From positions 84,904-148,903 of the forward strand of contig NZ_BOSI01000006.1 in the NCBI RefSeq assembly GCF_018403265.1: a stretch of 64,000 bases of DNA. The letters are read 5' to 3'. How positions within the stretch are numbered: the first letter of the stretch is position 1; every line of letters starts with the position of its first letter. The stretch is from Paenibacillus sp. J31TS4 (lineage in GTDB: Bacteria > Bacillota > Bacilli > Paenibacillales > NBRC-103111). Of the stretch, positions 24,702 through 33,198 are shown in pieces. The translations under genes were made by a program, and so were the position numbers. The notes beneath the pieces were generated by a model. It was not told the origin of the DNA and made no database searches. It saw only the letters and a list, made by a program, of their open reading frames with translations.

Positions 24702-24808
24702 TCTTTTTCATCAGTCCCGGCCTTGATCCAGTTGGACAGGCCGCTCGAACATCCCGCTAGGCAGGATGCGGCTGGGGGGCACTCCGGCTTCCCGTCCTGC
24801 AGACAAAG

Positions 24809-24846
24809 AACCGCCCGCTGCTATGTGCAGCGGGCGGTTCTCTTTT
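24809..24846. terminator. Bidirectional terminator between argH and the DUF4097 gene
   Basis: GAACCGCCCGCTGC (24809-24822) pairs perfectly with GCAGCGGGCGGTTC (24828-24841) around TATGT. TCTTTT follows on the plus strand and TTTGTC on the minus strand. Confidence 0.88.
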
Positions 24847-24873
24847 GCGGATAAGGCGGGACGGCACTGACGC

Positions 24874-25770
24874 TTAGCGCAGGCTGTTCACGGCCACGCT
24901 GCCAATGTCGTTGGTCAGCTTGATGAGCGGGCCCCCGTCACCGTTAGTGGCCGCCCAGCGCCGCCTCTCCTTTTGCTCGAACGAGAGGCCGGGCAGATTG
25001 GTGTTAAGGCTGCCGATGTCGGTCGTCGCCTCGAGCCGGAAGCCGGCGTCTTCCTTCACCTGGATCCGGATGCTGCCCGTGTCGCTGTTCGCTTCTACGC
25101 CTCCCGCGAGAACCGGGAGATCGAGCTGGATGCTGCCGGTATCGCTGACGGCGCGAAGCTCCGCCTCGATGTTGGAGCCCCGAATGGCGCCGGTATCGGT
25201 CTGCAGGACGGCGTCCTTGCCGCGGAAATCGCTCAGCTCGACCTTGCCGGTGCCGAGCTTGATCAGGAGCGTATCCGCCTGCAGGCCGGACATCCGGACG
25301 GCTCCCGTGTCGGCGCGCAGATCCAGACGCTCGTAGACCTTGTCGGGCAGGCTCACCTCCAAGGTAGGCCATTGGACCCGGCCGTCGGCGATGAGAGCGA
25401 GAATCTGGGTCAGGTCAATGCCGATATGGAAGGTCTTGTTGGAGCGGGCATCGACGACCAGCTCACCGTCGGGCGACAGCTTGGCATCGAGCCGCGCGTA
25501 GTCTTTGTTCGCCTCCGCCATGCTTCCGGTCAGCCGCAGCTTCACATCGGACCCTGTCGACTTGGTGACGACAACGTTGCTCGTCCCCGCGCTCAGCCGC
25601 ATGCTCTTCACTTTGTCGGCTTCGAACGTCTTCTCGATCTCGATGGGAACCAGGCCGATCTGCTCCGGCTCGGACAGCCGGAACTCCTGGAGGCTCCAGG
25701 CAACGCCGATGCCTCCGACCAAGATGCACAGCACGGCGAGGCTGATCAGTAATTTGAATCCGATTTTCAT
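24874..25770 (-). CDS. DUF4097 beta-repeat membrane-anchored protein (LiaG-like)
   Basis: The 298-residue protein has one N-terminal membrane segment (FKLLISLAVLCILVGGIGVA) and an extracytoplasmic part made of repeated short beta strands with a DTGxI/LxGS rhythm. Examples are LRADTGAVRMSGL, LQTDTGAIRGSNI, AVSDTGSIQLDL, ANSDTGSIRIQV and TTDIGSLNTNL. This is the DUF4097 right-handed solenoid pattern found in LiaG/YvlB-type envelope-stress proteins; the biochemical role is unknown. The start is 4 bases after the stop of the upstream HAAS gene, so the two are a tight operon and probably one sensory unit. The gene converges on argH. Confidence 0.8.
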   Translation of the reverse strand: MKIGFKLLISLAVLCILVGGIGVAWSLQEFRLSEPEQIGLVPIEIEKTFEADKVKSMRLSAGTSNVVVTKSTGSDVKLRLTGSMAEANKDYARLDAKLSPDGELVVDARSNKTFHIGIDLTQILALIADGRVQWPTLEVSLPDKVYERLDLRADTGAVRMSGLQADTLLIKLGTGKVELSDFRGKDAVLQTDTGAIRGSNIEAELRAVSDTGSIQLDLPVLAGGVEANSDTGSIRIQVKEDAGFRLEATTDIGSLNTNLPGLSFEQKERRRWAATNGDGGPLIKLTNDIGSVAVNSLR

Positions 25771-25773
25771 CTG

Positions 25774-26745
25774 CTATTGCCCCTTAATCAATCGAATGTT
25801 CATACGAGTGTATTTCTTCACGCCCAGCAGGAACCATTTGTTCAAGCGGCTCACGAGCAGCAGGAGCAGCAGGCCGACCCCGAAGGCAAAGAGGGCTCCG
25901 AACACCTCGAGCTTTAGAATGATGATCGTCTGGGGAATCCCCGTCCCGAGCAGGATGAAGACCGGGCTGAACACGAGCACGATCGAGACGACGGTGACGG
26001 CGAAGAGACTGGCGGCGACGGCCACAACCGGAGCGAGGACGAACACCAGGTTGAAAAAGCCGAGCAGCAGGGCGGACAAGAGCGGCCGCCAGCTGTTCTC
26101 CTGTGGTGCAGCGGCGGCCTTCTCGTAGCGGCCTTCGGGCGGGTATGGCTCCTCGCTTCCGGGCCGGAAGCTCTGCCAGCCGGCCCCCGGCTTTTGGCCG
26201 GCGGAAGCGCCGCCGAAGCGAGCGGCATCGCCGTGCGGCTGGCCGGCAGAAGCGCCGCCGGAGCGTGCGGCATCGCCGTGCGGCTGGCCGGCGGAAGCGC
26301 CACCGGAGCGTGCGGCATCGCCGTGCGGCTGGCCGGCGGAAGCGCCACCCGAGCGAGCGGCATCGCCGTGCGGCTGGCCGGCGGATGTGCCGCCGGAGCG
26401 AGCAGCGTCGCCGTGCGGCTGGCTGGCGGATGTGCCGCCGGAGCGAGCAGCGTCGCTGTGCGGCTGGCCGTCGGAAGCGCCGCCGGAGCGAGCCGCATCC
26501 TGCGAGGGGCGACTGAAGCCGATGATCCGGCGGGAGCCGGTCGGCGGCTCCTCCGCAGGCGGCTTTTCGGCTGTGCCGCCCTTCGGCTGGTAGCCGAGCG
26601 ACTGGGCGACTTCATGCTCGCTTTTGCCGTTCTCCAAAGCCTTTTGAAACAGATCCTCGTAGACTTTGCGGATCTGCTTGCGCTCCTCTTCGGGGAGGCG
26701 TTTTAACTTTATATCGAGGTCCTGGAAAAACTCTTCTTTCGACAT
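25774..26745 (-). CDS. HAAS-domain membrane protein with seven 15-residue repeats
   Basis: Residues 1-60 (MSKEEFFQDLDIKLKRLPEE, then YEDLFQKALENGKSEHEVAQ) form a HAAS/DUF1700 domain, a helical module usually coupled to PadR-type regulators. A linker of about 105 residues contains seven tandem copies of DAARSGGASAGQPHG with small changes. The C-terminal third has three or four hydrophobic segments (PLLSALLLGFFNLVFVLAPV, then a long LLLLL stretch). The second ATG (26745) is preferred because AAGGTG then has normal spacing; the first ATG (26751) is almost on top of it. It is co-transcribed with the DUF4097 gene. No PadR gene is adjacent, which is unusual. The product is about 323 residues. Confidence 0.78.
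   Translation of the reverse strand: MSKEEFFQDLDIKLKRLPEEERKQIRKVYEDLFQKALENGKSEHEVAQSLGYQPKGGTAEKPPAEEPPTGSRRIIGFSRPSQDAARSGGASDGQPHSDAARSGGTSASQPHGDAARSGGTSAGQPHGDAARSGGASAGQPHGDAARSGGASAGQPHGDAARSGGASAGQPHGDAARFGGASAGQKPGAGWQSFRPGSEEPYPPEGRYEKAAAAPQENSWRPLLSALLLGFFNLVFVLAPVVAVAASLFAVTVVSIVLVFSPVFILLGTGIPQTIIILKLEVFGALFAFGVGLLLLLLVSRLNKWFLLGVKKYTRMNIRLIKGQ
26185..26499 (-). repeat. Seven-copy 45-bp in-frame tandem repeat in the HAAS gene
   Basis: Seven consecutive 45-bp units encode DAARSGGASAGQPHG variants. The four units nearest the C-terminal side are nearly identical in DNA, and the outer ones carry Thr, Ser or Phe changes. Copy number is expected to vary between strains. Confidence 0.92.
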
Positions 26746-26816
26746 GAACATGCACCTTCTTCTTTCATGGCTGACTCCTTGCTCCTAACAATACAGCAAC
26801 CCGGTCACGCTTACCT

Positions 26817-26845
26817 AGTATCCGAAGTCATATGACCTGTCACAA
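26817..26845 (-). promoter_or_regulatory. Probable promoter of the HAAS-DUF4097 operon with palindrome in spacer
   Basis: On the minus strand TTGTGA (26845-26840), 17 bases, GATACT (26822-26817). The spacer contains the perfect 10-bp palindrome GTCATATGAC (26827-26836), a plausible repressor site. Confidence 0.45.
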
Positions 26846-26918
26846 GATAATTGGTTCGGAGCGGCTGCTGGAATTGGGGACCAATGACCGCTATCGTCCG
26901 CCGAATGGCAGAACAAAG

Positions 26919-26944
26919 AAGCCCTTGGCGGTGGCCAAGGGCTT
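26919..26944 (-). terminator. Terminator of the vanW-family gene
   Basis: AAGCCCTTGGC (26919-26929) pairs perfectly with GCCAAGGGCTT (26934-26944), loop GGTG. On the minus strand it is followed by CTTTGTT. Confidence 0.75.
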
Positions 26945-26959
26945 GTGATTGTCAGGCGG

Positions 26960-28414
26960 TTAGCGGGGGGCAGGCGCGGCGATGGTTTGCAGGCCGTCCT
27001 CGATTAGGGAGGGGGCGGGGTAAGGGGAGGAAGGCGTACGGGGTGTCTCCTCAGAGGTGGCGACGATCCGGGGCTGAGGGGGATACGTGTCTTTGGAAAT
27101 AAGGGATGACGACAGCAAAGCACCGCCATATCGCGTATCGCGGTAGGTCTCCACGACGAAGCCCGGCTTCCCCACGCTTACGAGAGCCGTCCCTCCTTTC
27201 GGCAGCGCGCTGTCGGTCACATAGCGAACGGGCGGCTCCAGCGTCTGGATAATTTGAGAGCGCAGCTCATAGACGAAGGGGCGTTCAGGTGTCCGGCCAT
27301 ATAGTTTGACCGTCAACTGTTCATTGGTAACGAATGTTTTGACGAGCAGATAGGCGTCCGTTTCATTGCGGAACCGGAAGTTGATGGCCCCCTCCGCGAA
27401 GGTCGCGTCCTGGCCGAGTGGTACGTAAGAGACGGGCAGCGAATGGTTGCGTCTCTCGAGCGGCCGGAAGCCGGCGAGCAAAAGGGTGTTGTACAGCGTC
27501 GTGGACACTTGGCAAATGCCGCCGCCGATCCCCGGGACGAGCTTCCCATTCAGGATAACGGGCGCCTCCCGAAACCCGTATTGCGTCTCCGCCTGTTTGA
27601 CCAGGCGGCCGTAGTCGAACAGCTCGCCCGGCGCGAGGAGGACGCCGTCGGCCGCTGCCGCTGCCGCCCGGATGTTATGCGCCCGGCCTTCTCCGCTTCC
27701 GGAGAAGGCGGTCGTGTACTCGGCCAGCTTGGCTTCGACACGCTGCAGACGAAGCGTTGCAAGCGTAACACGAGGCTCGACCGTTTTGAGCGGGACTGTC
27801 GTATCCAGGGGAGCTGCGCTGTCGCTTGCCGTCAATAATTGCGCGGGAAATAATCTGTCCATGCTCTCTCCGAACGTTTCCCAGTCCACCCGCTTGACCG
27901 CCTGGCCGTCTACGAGCTCGAGCCGGTCGTCCGGATGAACGATCCGGACGGCATTTTTCGGCTGGCTGTTGGCGAGCGGAGGCCAGGCCAGCAGCATCTG
28001 CTGCTGCGTTGCATTCCCGTCACGCGATAAGGTAAGATAAAAGGATGTTCCTCTCAGCTTCCATCGGGACCAGGCTCTTGCCAGCGCCGGTCCCTTTTCG
28101 AGTTTCTCCCGAGCCGTGTCGAATTCCGGCCAGTCCAGCCTATATCCGAGCTCGCCGGCCGTCCGTTCCGCCGGCGGGTAAGCGGAGTCGTCCGGGATGA
28201 GACGAATGCGCTTTCCGGCGAGCGCTTCCGCTGCCTTGCGCAGCTCGTTTTCAGCTTCTTCCCAAGTGCGGACGGAGGCGGAGACGCCTTCGATCCGGAC
28301 ACCGGCCGGCAGTGTCTCAAGCGCAGCATACATTTGGACACCGGTCATCCCGCCCAGCAGCGTCAACGCACCCGCTGCTGCCATCCATAAGAGAGAGAGT
28401 TTGGGCCTTTTCAT
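26960..28414 (-). CDS. VanW family protein (YoaR-like) with peptidoglycan-binding-type N-domain
   Basis: This 484-residue protein has one N-terminal membrane segment (LSLLWMAAAGALTLLGGMTG). A PG_binding_4-like region follows (about 40-220; VRIEGVSASVRTWEEAENEL), then a VanW domain (about 265-420). The VanW core carries the conserved LLAPGELFDYGRLV, GGGICQVSTTLYNTLLLAG and RNHSLPVSYVPLGQDAT blocks. A short G5-like end and a proline-rich tail follow. It is probably an extracytoplasmic envelope protein; the function of VanW domains is unknown, and presence here does not imply glycopeptide resistance. I chose ATG 28414 (MKRPKLSLLW) because GGAAAGGAGG lies just upstream; an in-frame ATG 63 bases earlier lacks one. 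Confidence 0.82.
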   Translation of the reverse strand: MKRPKLSLLWMAAAGALTLLGGMTGVQMYAALETLPAGVRIEGVSASVRTWEEAENELRKAAEALAGKRIRLIPDDSAYPPAERTAGELGYRLDWPEFDTAREKLEKGPALARAWSRWKLRGTSFYLTLSRDGNATQQQMLLAWPPLANSQPKNAVRIVHPDDRLELVDGQAVKRVDWETFGESMDRLFPAQLLTASDSAAPLDTTVPLKTVEPRVTLATLRLQRVEAKLAEYTTAFSGSGEGRAHNIRAAAAAADGVLLAPGELFDYGRLVKQAETQYGFREAPVILNGKLVPGIGGGICQVSTTLYNTLLLAGFRPLERRNHSLPVSYVPLGQDATFAEGAINFRFRNETDAYLLVKTFVTNEQLTVKLYGRTPERPFVYELRSQIIQTLEPPVRYVTDSALPKGGTALVSVGKPGFVVETYRDTRYGGALLSSSLISKDTYPPQPRIVATSEETPRTPSSPYPAPSLIEDGLQTIAAPAPR

Positions 28415-28615
28415 CCCGGGGCCTCCTTTCCCGTCTGCCTGTTTTCTACAGTCTATGTAGACAGGCCGGCGATTCATGCCGGATACGGCGGCTCGAACGG
28501 TGCGGACAAAGAAGTTGTTATTTTGTGAAAAATTTGCGATTTGGCTGGTTTCGCAAAGGATTCTTGTCTATTATGTCGAAGTATAAGAAGGCTACTACAA
28601 ACAGGATGTGATATA

Positions 28616-29302
28616 ATGATAGAAATGCAGGACGTCTGGAAAACTTACCCAGACGGCACGCACGCAGTTCGCGGAATCGACCTGAAAGTGAATGCGAATG
28701 AGTTCGTGTATGTCGTCGGTCCTTCGGGTGCCGGTAAATCGACATTCATGAAGATGATATATAGGGAAGAACGGCCGACCAAAGGCCAGATTTTCGTCAA
28801 CGGGTTCAATCTAGAAAAGCTCAAACCCCGCAAGATTCCTTATGTCAGACGCAATATCGGCGTCATCTTTCAAGATTTCCGACTTCTCCCCAAGTTGACG
28901 GTTTACGAGAATATAGCATTTGCCATGGAAGCGATCGAGGCGCCCAAGAAGCTGATCAAGAAGCGGACGCTCGAAGTGCTCGACCTGGTCGGACTGAAAA
29001 ACAAAGTAGCCAGCCTGCCGACCCAACTGTCGGGCGGAGAGCAGCAGCGGGTCGCTATCGCGCGAGCCATCGTCAACAATCCGGCCGTCATCATTGCGGA
29101 CGAGCCGACCGGCAACCTGGATCCAGAAACATCCTGGGGCATTATGAACCTGCTCGAGGAGATCAATTATAGAGGCACCACCATCATCATGGCCACTCAC
29201 AACAAAGAGATCGTCAATACCATCCGCAAGCGGGTCATCGCGATCGAAAAAGGCGTCATCGTGCGTGACCAGGCGAGAGGGGATTACGGGTATGACGATT
29301 AA
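28616..29302 (+). CDS. ftsE: Cell-division ABC-type ATPase FtsE
   Basis: FtsE drives FtsX and through it activates a cell-wall hydrolase. The 228-residue protein starts [20 protein letters not shown] and shows Walker [10 protein letters not shown], the Q-loop in [18 protein letters not shown], signature [14 protein letters not shown], Walker [13 protein letters not shown] and the H-loop TIIMATHN. The start ATG at 28616 follows AGGATGTGA; longer in-frame possibilities lack homology. ftsX overlaps its 3' end by 11 bases. Confidence 0.96.
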   Translation: MIEMQDVWKTYPDGTHAVRGIDLKVNANEFVYVVGPSGAGKSTFMKMIYREERPTKGQIFVNGFNLEKLKPRKIPYVRRNIGVIFQDFRLLPKLTVYENIAFAMEAIEAPKKLIKKRTLEVLDLVGLKNKVASLPTQLSGGEQQRVAIARAIVNNPAVIIADEPTGNLDPETSWGIMNLLEEINYRGTTIIMATHNKEIVNTIRKRVIAIEKGVIVRDQARGDYGYDD

Positions 29303-30209
29303 TACGATCGGCCGCCATTTTCGCGAAGGCGGCAAGAACGTCATCAGGAACGGCTGGATGACCTTCGCCTCCGTCAGCTCGATTGCCATATCGCTGCTGA
29401 TTCTTGGATTGTTCCTGATCCTGTCGCTTAATGTGAACTACTTGTCCCAGCAAATCGAGAAGCAGGTGGAGATCAAAGTCTTCCTGCAGACGAACGTCAA
29501 CGACGAAACCCGGACGGCCATTCAATCGAGCATTCAGGCCATGCCGGACATCAGCAAGCTCACCTACGTGTCCAAGGAGCAGGGACTGGTCGAGCTTCGG
29601 CAGCGGATGGGCGAGAACGGAAAAGCCTTCCTTGAGGGACTGGATGGGGAAAACAATCCGCTGAACGACGCGTTTACCGTCGAGGTCAAGGAGCCTCGCC
29701 AGGTGGCGCAGACCGCTGAGAAGATTCAGGCGCTGAACGACGGCAAGAATCCCGCACCGATCCTGCGCGTCAGCTACGGCAAGGGGACGGTCGAGCAGCT
29801 CTTCAAGATTACGAGCATCATCCGCAACATAGGGCTCTTCCTCGTGGCGTGTCTCGCGCTCACCGCCATGTTCCTGATTTCAAATACGATCAAGCTCACC
29901 ATCATGGCTCGGAACCGGGAAATCAAGATCATGAAGCTCGTAGGGGCAACCAATGGCTTCATCCGCTGGCCTTTCTTCATAGAAGGGGCACTCCTCGGAA
30001 TCTTCGGCTCCATCCTGCCGGTAGCGGCGCTAACCTACGGGTATTGGGAGCTTATGAACTCCGTCACTCTGAATACGAGCGTCTTAATGGTTAAATTCAA
30101 GCCGTTCCTGGAAATTGTCTATCCGGTAGCCGGTCTGTTGATCGGCATCGGTCTGGTGATCGGCATTTGGGGAAGCACCATCTCCGTACGCAAATATTTG
30201 AAAGTTTAG
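29292..30209 (+). CDS. ftsX: Cell-division membrane protein FtsX
   Basis: FtsX is the four-pass membrane partner of FtsE that transmits conformational change to a periplasmic or extracellular hydrolase. The 305-residue product begins [20 protein letters not shown] and has the first membrane segment around ISLLILGLFLILSLNVNYLS. A large extracellular loop (about residues 55-165, the hydrolase-docking region) is followed by three membrane segments at the C-terminus, with MARNREIKIMKLVGATNGFI in between. The ATG at 29292 lies inside the end of ftsE, implying translational coupling. The M23 peptidase gene starts 13 bases after the stop, which suggests it encodes the hydrolase under FtsEX control. 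Confidence 0.95.
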   Translation: MTINTIGRHFREGGKNVIRNGWMTFASVSSIAISLLILGLFLILSLNVNYLSQQIEKQVEIKVFLQTNVNDETRTAIQSSIQAMPDISKLTYVSKEQGLVELRQRMGENGKAFLEGLDGENNPLNDAFTVEVKEPRQVAQTAEKIQALNDGKNPAPILRVSYGKGTVEQLFKITSIIRNIGLFLVACLALTAMFLISNTIKLTIMARNREIKIMKLVGATNGFIRWPFFIEGALLGIFGSILPVAALTYGYWELMNSVTLNTSVLMVKFKPFLEIVYPVAGLLIGIGLVIGIWGSTISVRKYLKV

Positions 30210-30221
30210 GAGGAATCTCTT

Positions 30222-31469
30222 TTGAAAAGAGTTTCACTGGCCCTTCTCGCCGCGGTAACCGCAGTCGGCATATCGATTCCGACAATCGGGCATGCCGCAT
30301 CTATGGACGAGATCAACAAGAAACTGGAACAGATCCAGCAGCAGGAGCAGCAAGCAACCCAAAAACGGAAGGAAGCAGATAAGCTCAAGAGCTCTATCTC
30401 GCAGCAAAAAGGCCAGGAAATTATCAGCATGAACCAGCTTCTCAAAGAAATTGACCAGCAGGGTGCCAAGCTGAACGAACTGACCAAGCAGGTGAACACC
30501 GTCACCCTCAAGCTGAAGGATACGTCCCAGCAGCTGGACGATGCGGAGAAGCGCGTCGCCGAGCGGGACAAGCAGCTCAAATCGCGTGTACAGGCGATGT
30601 ACATGAATGGAACGGTCTCTTATCTGGACGTGCTGCTCAGCGCGACCAGCTTCTCTGATTTTCTTGACCGCTTCAATATGCTCAAAATGATCGCAGGCAA
30701 CGACAAGAACCTCCTCGAGGCGAACAAGAAGGACCGCGACGTGGTCGCGACCAAGAAGAAGGAAGTTGAGACCCAGCTGCAGGAAGCGCGGAAGCTCTAC
30801 GCGCAGGCGGAGGAGCTCAAGCAGCAGCTGCTCGTGAAGGAGAAGCAAAAGGAAGTCGCTATCGCGAGCCTGACCTCTCAAGAGCATGAAGCGGAGAACG
30901 TGAGCGAGGAGCAGGAAAAGAGCCTCGTCGCGCTCGCCAAGCAGAAGGCCGATCTGTACGCGCAAAAGCAGGAGATCGTCCGGAAACAGAACGAAGAGAA
31001 GAAGAGGCAGCAAGAGTTGGCCAACAAAAACAAAGGAGGCGGCGTGGTCCAACCGGTCAATATCAGCGACTCGGGCCGCTTCGCCTGGCCGGTGCCTTCG
31101 AGCCACAGCATCTCCTCTACGTTCGGTTATCGGATCGACCCGATCGCCAATGTGAACAAGCTGCATAAGGGCATTGACATCGCGGCGCCTAACGGTTCGA
31201 CCATTGTTGCGGCGGACGACGGCATTGTGCTGATCTCCGCTTGGGTGCGCGGTTACGGCAACACGGTGGTGATCGATCATGGAAATGGCGTCTGGACGTG
31301 GTACGGCCACATCCGTGACGGCGGTCTTAAGGTAAGCGAGGGCCAGAGCGTCTCCCGCGGCCAGAAGATCGCAGAGGTGGGCTCGACCGGCGATTCTACC
31401 GGCAACCACTGCCATTTCGAGGTGCGCATTAACGAGAATCCGGTCAATCCTATGCCTTATCTGAAATAG
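30222..31469 (+). CDS. Secreted coiled-coil M23 peptidase, likely FtsEX-controlled hydrolase
   Basis: The 415-residue precursor has a signal peptide (KRVSLALLAAVTAVGISIPT, cut near GHA-AS). A long coiled coil follows (about 28-270; repeated Gln/Lys/Glu heptads), then a C-terminal LytM/M23 domain. The zinc ligands are present: HKGIDIAAPNGS supplies His and Asp, and GNHCHFEVRI supplies the HxH. The enzyme should therefore be a working endopeptidase, unlike the degenerate EnvC. Coiled coil plus hydrolase is the layout of EnvC, PcsB and CwlO, the known FtsX partners. The TTG start is supported by AGGAGGAA. In Bacillus subtilis the FtsEX partner CwlO is encoded elsewhere. Confidence 0.88.
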   Translation: MKRVSLALLAAVTAVGISIPTIGHAASMDEINKKLEQIQQQEQQATQKRKEADKLKSSISQQKGQEIISMNQLLKEIDQQGAKLNELTKQVNTVTLKLKDTSQQLDDAEKRVAERDKQLKSRVQAMYMNGTVSYLDVLLSATSFSDFLDRFNMLKMIAGNDKNLLEANKKDRDVVATKKKEVETQLQEARKLYAQAEELKQQLLVKEKQKEVAIASLTSQEHEAENVSEEQEKSLVALAKQKADLYAQKQEIVRKQNEEKKRQQELANKNKGGGVVQPVNISDSGRFAWPVPSSHSISSTFGYRIDPIANVNKLHKGIDIAAPNGSTIVAADDGIVLISAWVRGYGNTVVIDHGNGVWTWYGHIRDGGLKVSEGQSVSRGQKIAEVGSTGDSTGNHCHFEVRINENPVNPMPYLK

Positions 31470-31573
31470 ACAGGGACAAGGAAGCAGGAAACAGGGTGCT
31501 CCATTAATAAACCGGACTGGCTTGTCATATACTAGCTGGGAAACTTAGGCAGGCAAAAAGGTGGTGGAGATCC

Positions 31574-33028
31574 ATGGTCTTTAAAGGCCGAACGGTACTG
31601 TTGTTCGTCCTGCTGGGCGTTGTCGCGAGCAGCTTGGTCACGCTGACGGCGGTTCGCGCCAATCTGCTGCCGGCGGTCAGTACGGCGGGCGTCGCGGCGC
31701 AGGCGGACGGCCTCAGCCAAAAAGATTTGCAGAAGGTCGCGACCACCTATGAATTGATCCGGTCCCGTTCACTGGCGAGCGTGGACCACGACAAGATCAT
31801 GAACGGCGCGATCAACGGAATGCTCCAGTCGCTGGACGATCCGTTCTCGACCTATATGAACGCCAAGGAAGCACAGCAGTTCCAGGAATCAATCAATTCC
31901 TCGTTTCAAGGAATTGGCGCTGAGGTTTCCTTGAACGAAAATCGGGTAACGATCGTCGCCCCGATCAAGGGATCTCCTGCCGAGAAGGCGGGACTCCAGG
32001 CGAACGATGTTATTCTGTCGGTGAACGGCGAGAAGCTCGACGGCCTCAGTCTCAACGAAGCGGTCAGCAAGATCCGCGGCAAAAAGGGCTCGGAAGCGAA
32101 GCTTCAAATTTTGCGCTCGGGCAGCACGGAGCCGGTGGACGTCGTAATCGTAAGAGACGACATCCCGGTCGAGACGGTGCATGCCGAGATGGTCACCCCG
32201 ACCATCGGCAAAATTGAGATTACCCAATTCTCCTCCGACACGAGCAAGCGGTTCAAGGAAGAGCTCGTCAAGCTGGAGTCCAAAGGGATGAAGGGCCTTC
32301 TGATCGACGTGCGCAACGACCCGGGCGGCTTGCTCGACCAGGTCGAGAAGATTGCCGAGATCTTCGTAGAGAAAGGTAAGACCATCGTGCAGATCGAGGA
32401 CAAACAGGGCAATCGGGAGAAGGCGTTGTCCGAGAGCAAGGAGCCTGCCCGCAAATACCCGGTCTCCGTCTTGATCAACAACGGCAGCGCTAGCGCTTCC
32501 GAGATTTTGGCCGGCGCCCTCAAGGAATCGGTAGGCAGCAAGCTCATCGGCGAGCGGACCTACGGCAAAGGAACCGTCCAGATCACGTTCGAGAAGGAAA
32601 TGGGCGACGGCAGCAACATCAAGATGACCGTCTTCAAATGGCTGACGCCGAACGGCAACTGGATCAACAAAACCGGCATTGAGCCCGACCTGAAGGTGGA
32701 GCAGCCGGCATACTTCAAGGTCTCCCCGTTTACGAAAAAGTCGGTTCTTAAATACGATGCGACCGGGGACGACGTGAAGACGCTGCAGCTCATTTTAACG
32801 GGACTAGGCTACGCGCCGGGACGGACGGACGGCTACTTTAGCGAGAAAACCGCGTCGGAGCTCAAGGCTTATCAAGCCAAAGCGGGTCTTGCGGCAACGG
32901 GAGAAGCCGATGTGAAGACGATGAGCAAGCTGGAGCAGGATATCATCCTGCAGATGAAAAACCCGGCCCAGGACGCGCAGCTGAAGGCGGCGCTGCAGGA
33001 TATGCAAGAGACGTTAAAATCAAAGTAA
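31574..33028 (+). CDS. ctpB: C-terminal processing peptidase, S41 family (CtpB)
   Basis: This 484-residue serine protease has an N-terminal membrane or signal segment (TVLLFVLLGVVASSLVTLTA). The cap/PDZ region follows (about 100-185; FQGIGAEVSLNENRVTIVAP, then GLQANDVILSVNGEKLDG). The S41 catalytic core has the nucleophile in NNGSASASEILAGAL and the general-base lysine in TYGKGTVQITF. A peptidoglycan-binding domain lies at the C-terminus (DDVKTLQLILTGLGYAPG). In Bacillus CtpB processes SpoIVFA and helps activate sigma-K, and the gene sits next to ftsEX as here. The ATG follows AAAAAGGTGGTGGAG. A terminator follows. Confidence 0.93.
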   Translation: MVFKGRTVLLFVLLGVVASSLVTLTAVRANLLPAVSTAGVAAQADGLSQKDLQKVATTYELIRSRSLASVDHDKIMNGAINGMLQSLDDPFSTYMNAKEAQQFQESINSSFQGIGAEVSLNENRVTIVAPIKGSPAEKAGLQANDVILSVNGEKLDGLSLNEAVSKIRGKKGSEAKLQILRSGSTEPVDVVIVRDDIPVETVHAEMVTPTIGKIEITQFSSDTSKRFKEELVKLESKGMKGLLIDVRNDPGGLLDQVEKIAEIFVEKGKTIVQIEDKQGNREKALSESKEPARKYPVSVLINNGSASASEILAGALKESVGSKLIGERTYGKGTVQITFEKEMGDGSNIKMTVFKWLTPNGNWINKTGIEPDLKVEQPAYFKVSPFTKKSVLKYDATGDDVKTLQLILTGLGYAPGRTDGYFSEKTASELKAYQAKAGLAATGEADVKTMSKLEQDIILQMKNPAQDAQLKAALQDMQETLKSK

Positions 33029-33073
33029 CGCCGGACACGCCGGCAGGAATTGAGGCTTGGTGTGTAGAAAGGA

Positions 33074-33106
33074 GAAGAAGGCCGGGACTGCCGGCCTTCT
33101 TCTTTC
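33074..33106 (+). terminator. Terminator of ctpB
   Basis: GAAGAAGGCCGG (33074-33085) pairs perfectly with CCGGCCTTCTTC (33091-33102) around GACTG, then TTTC. Confidence 0.85.
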
Positions 33107-33198
33107 GTCTTTGGCGGAGATCGGCCTCGCGGAGCTGCTGTTCCGGTTAGCCTGAACAGAGTCCCGGCGAGAATTTACGCGGGCAAGGAGATTAGCGA

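Noticed and set aside
26185..26499. CRISPR-like array
   Set aside because: The units are contiguous without spacers, are 45 bp long, keep the reading frame and are translated in the HAAS gene.
26960..28414. Vancomycin resistance gene
   Set aside because: VanW-domain proteins are common in Firmicutes; there are no vanH, vanA or vanX partners, so no resistance function is implied.
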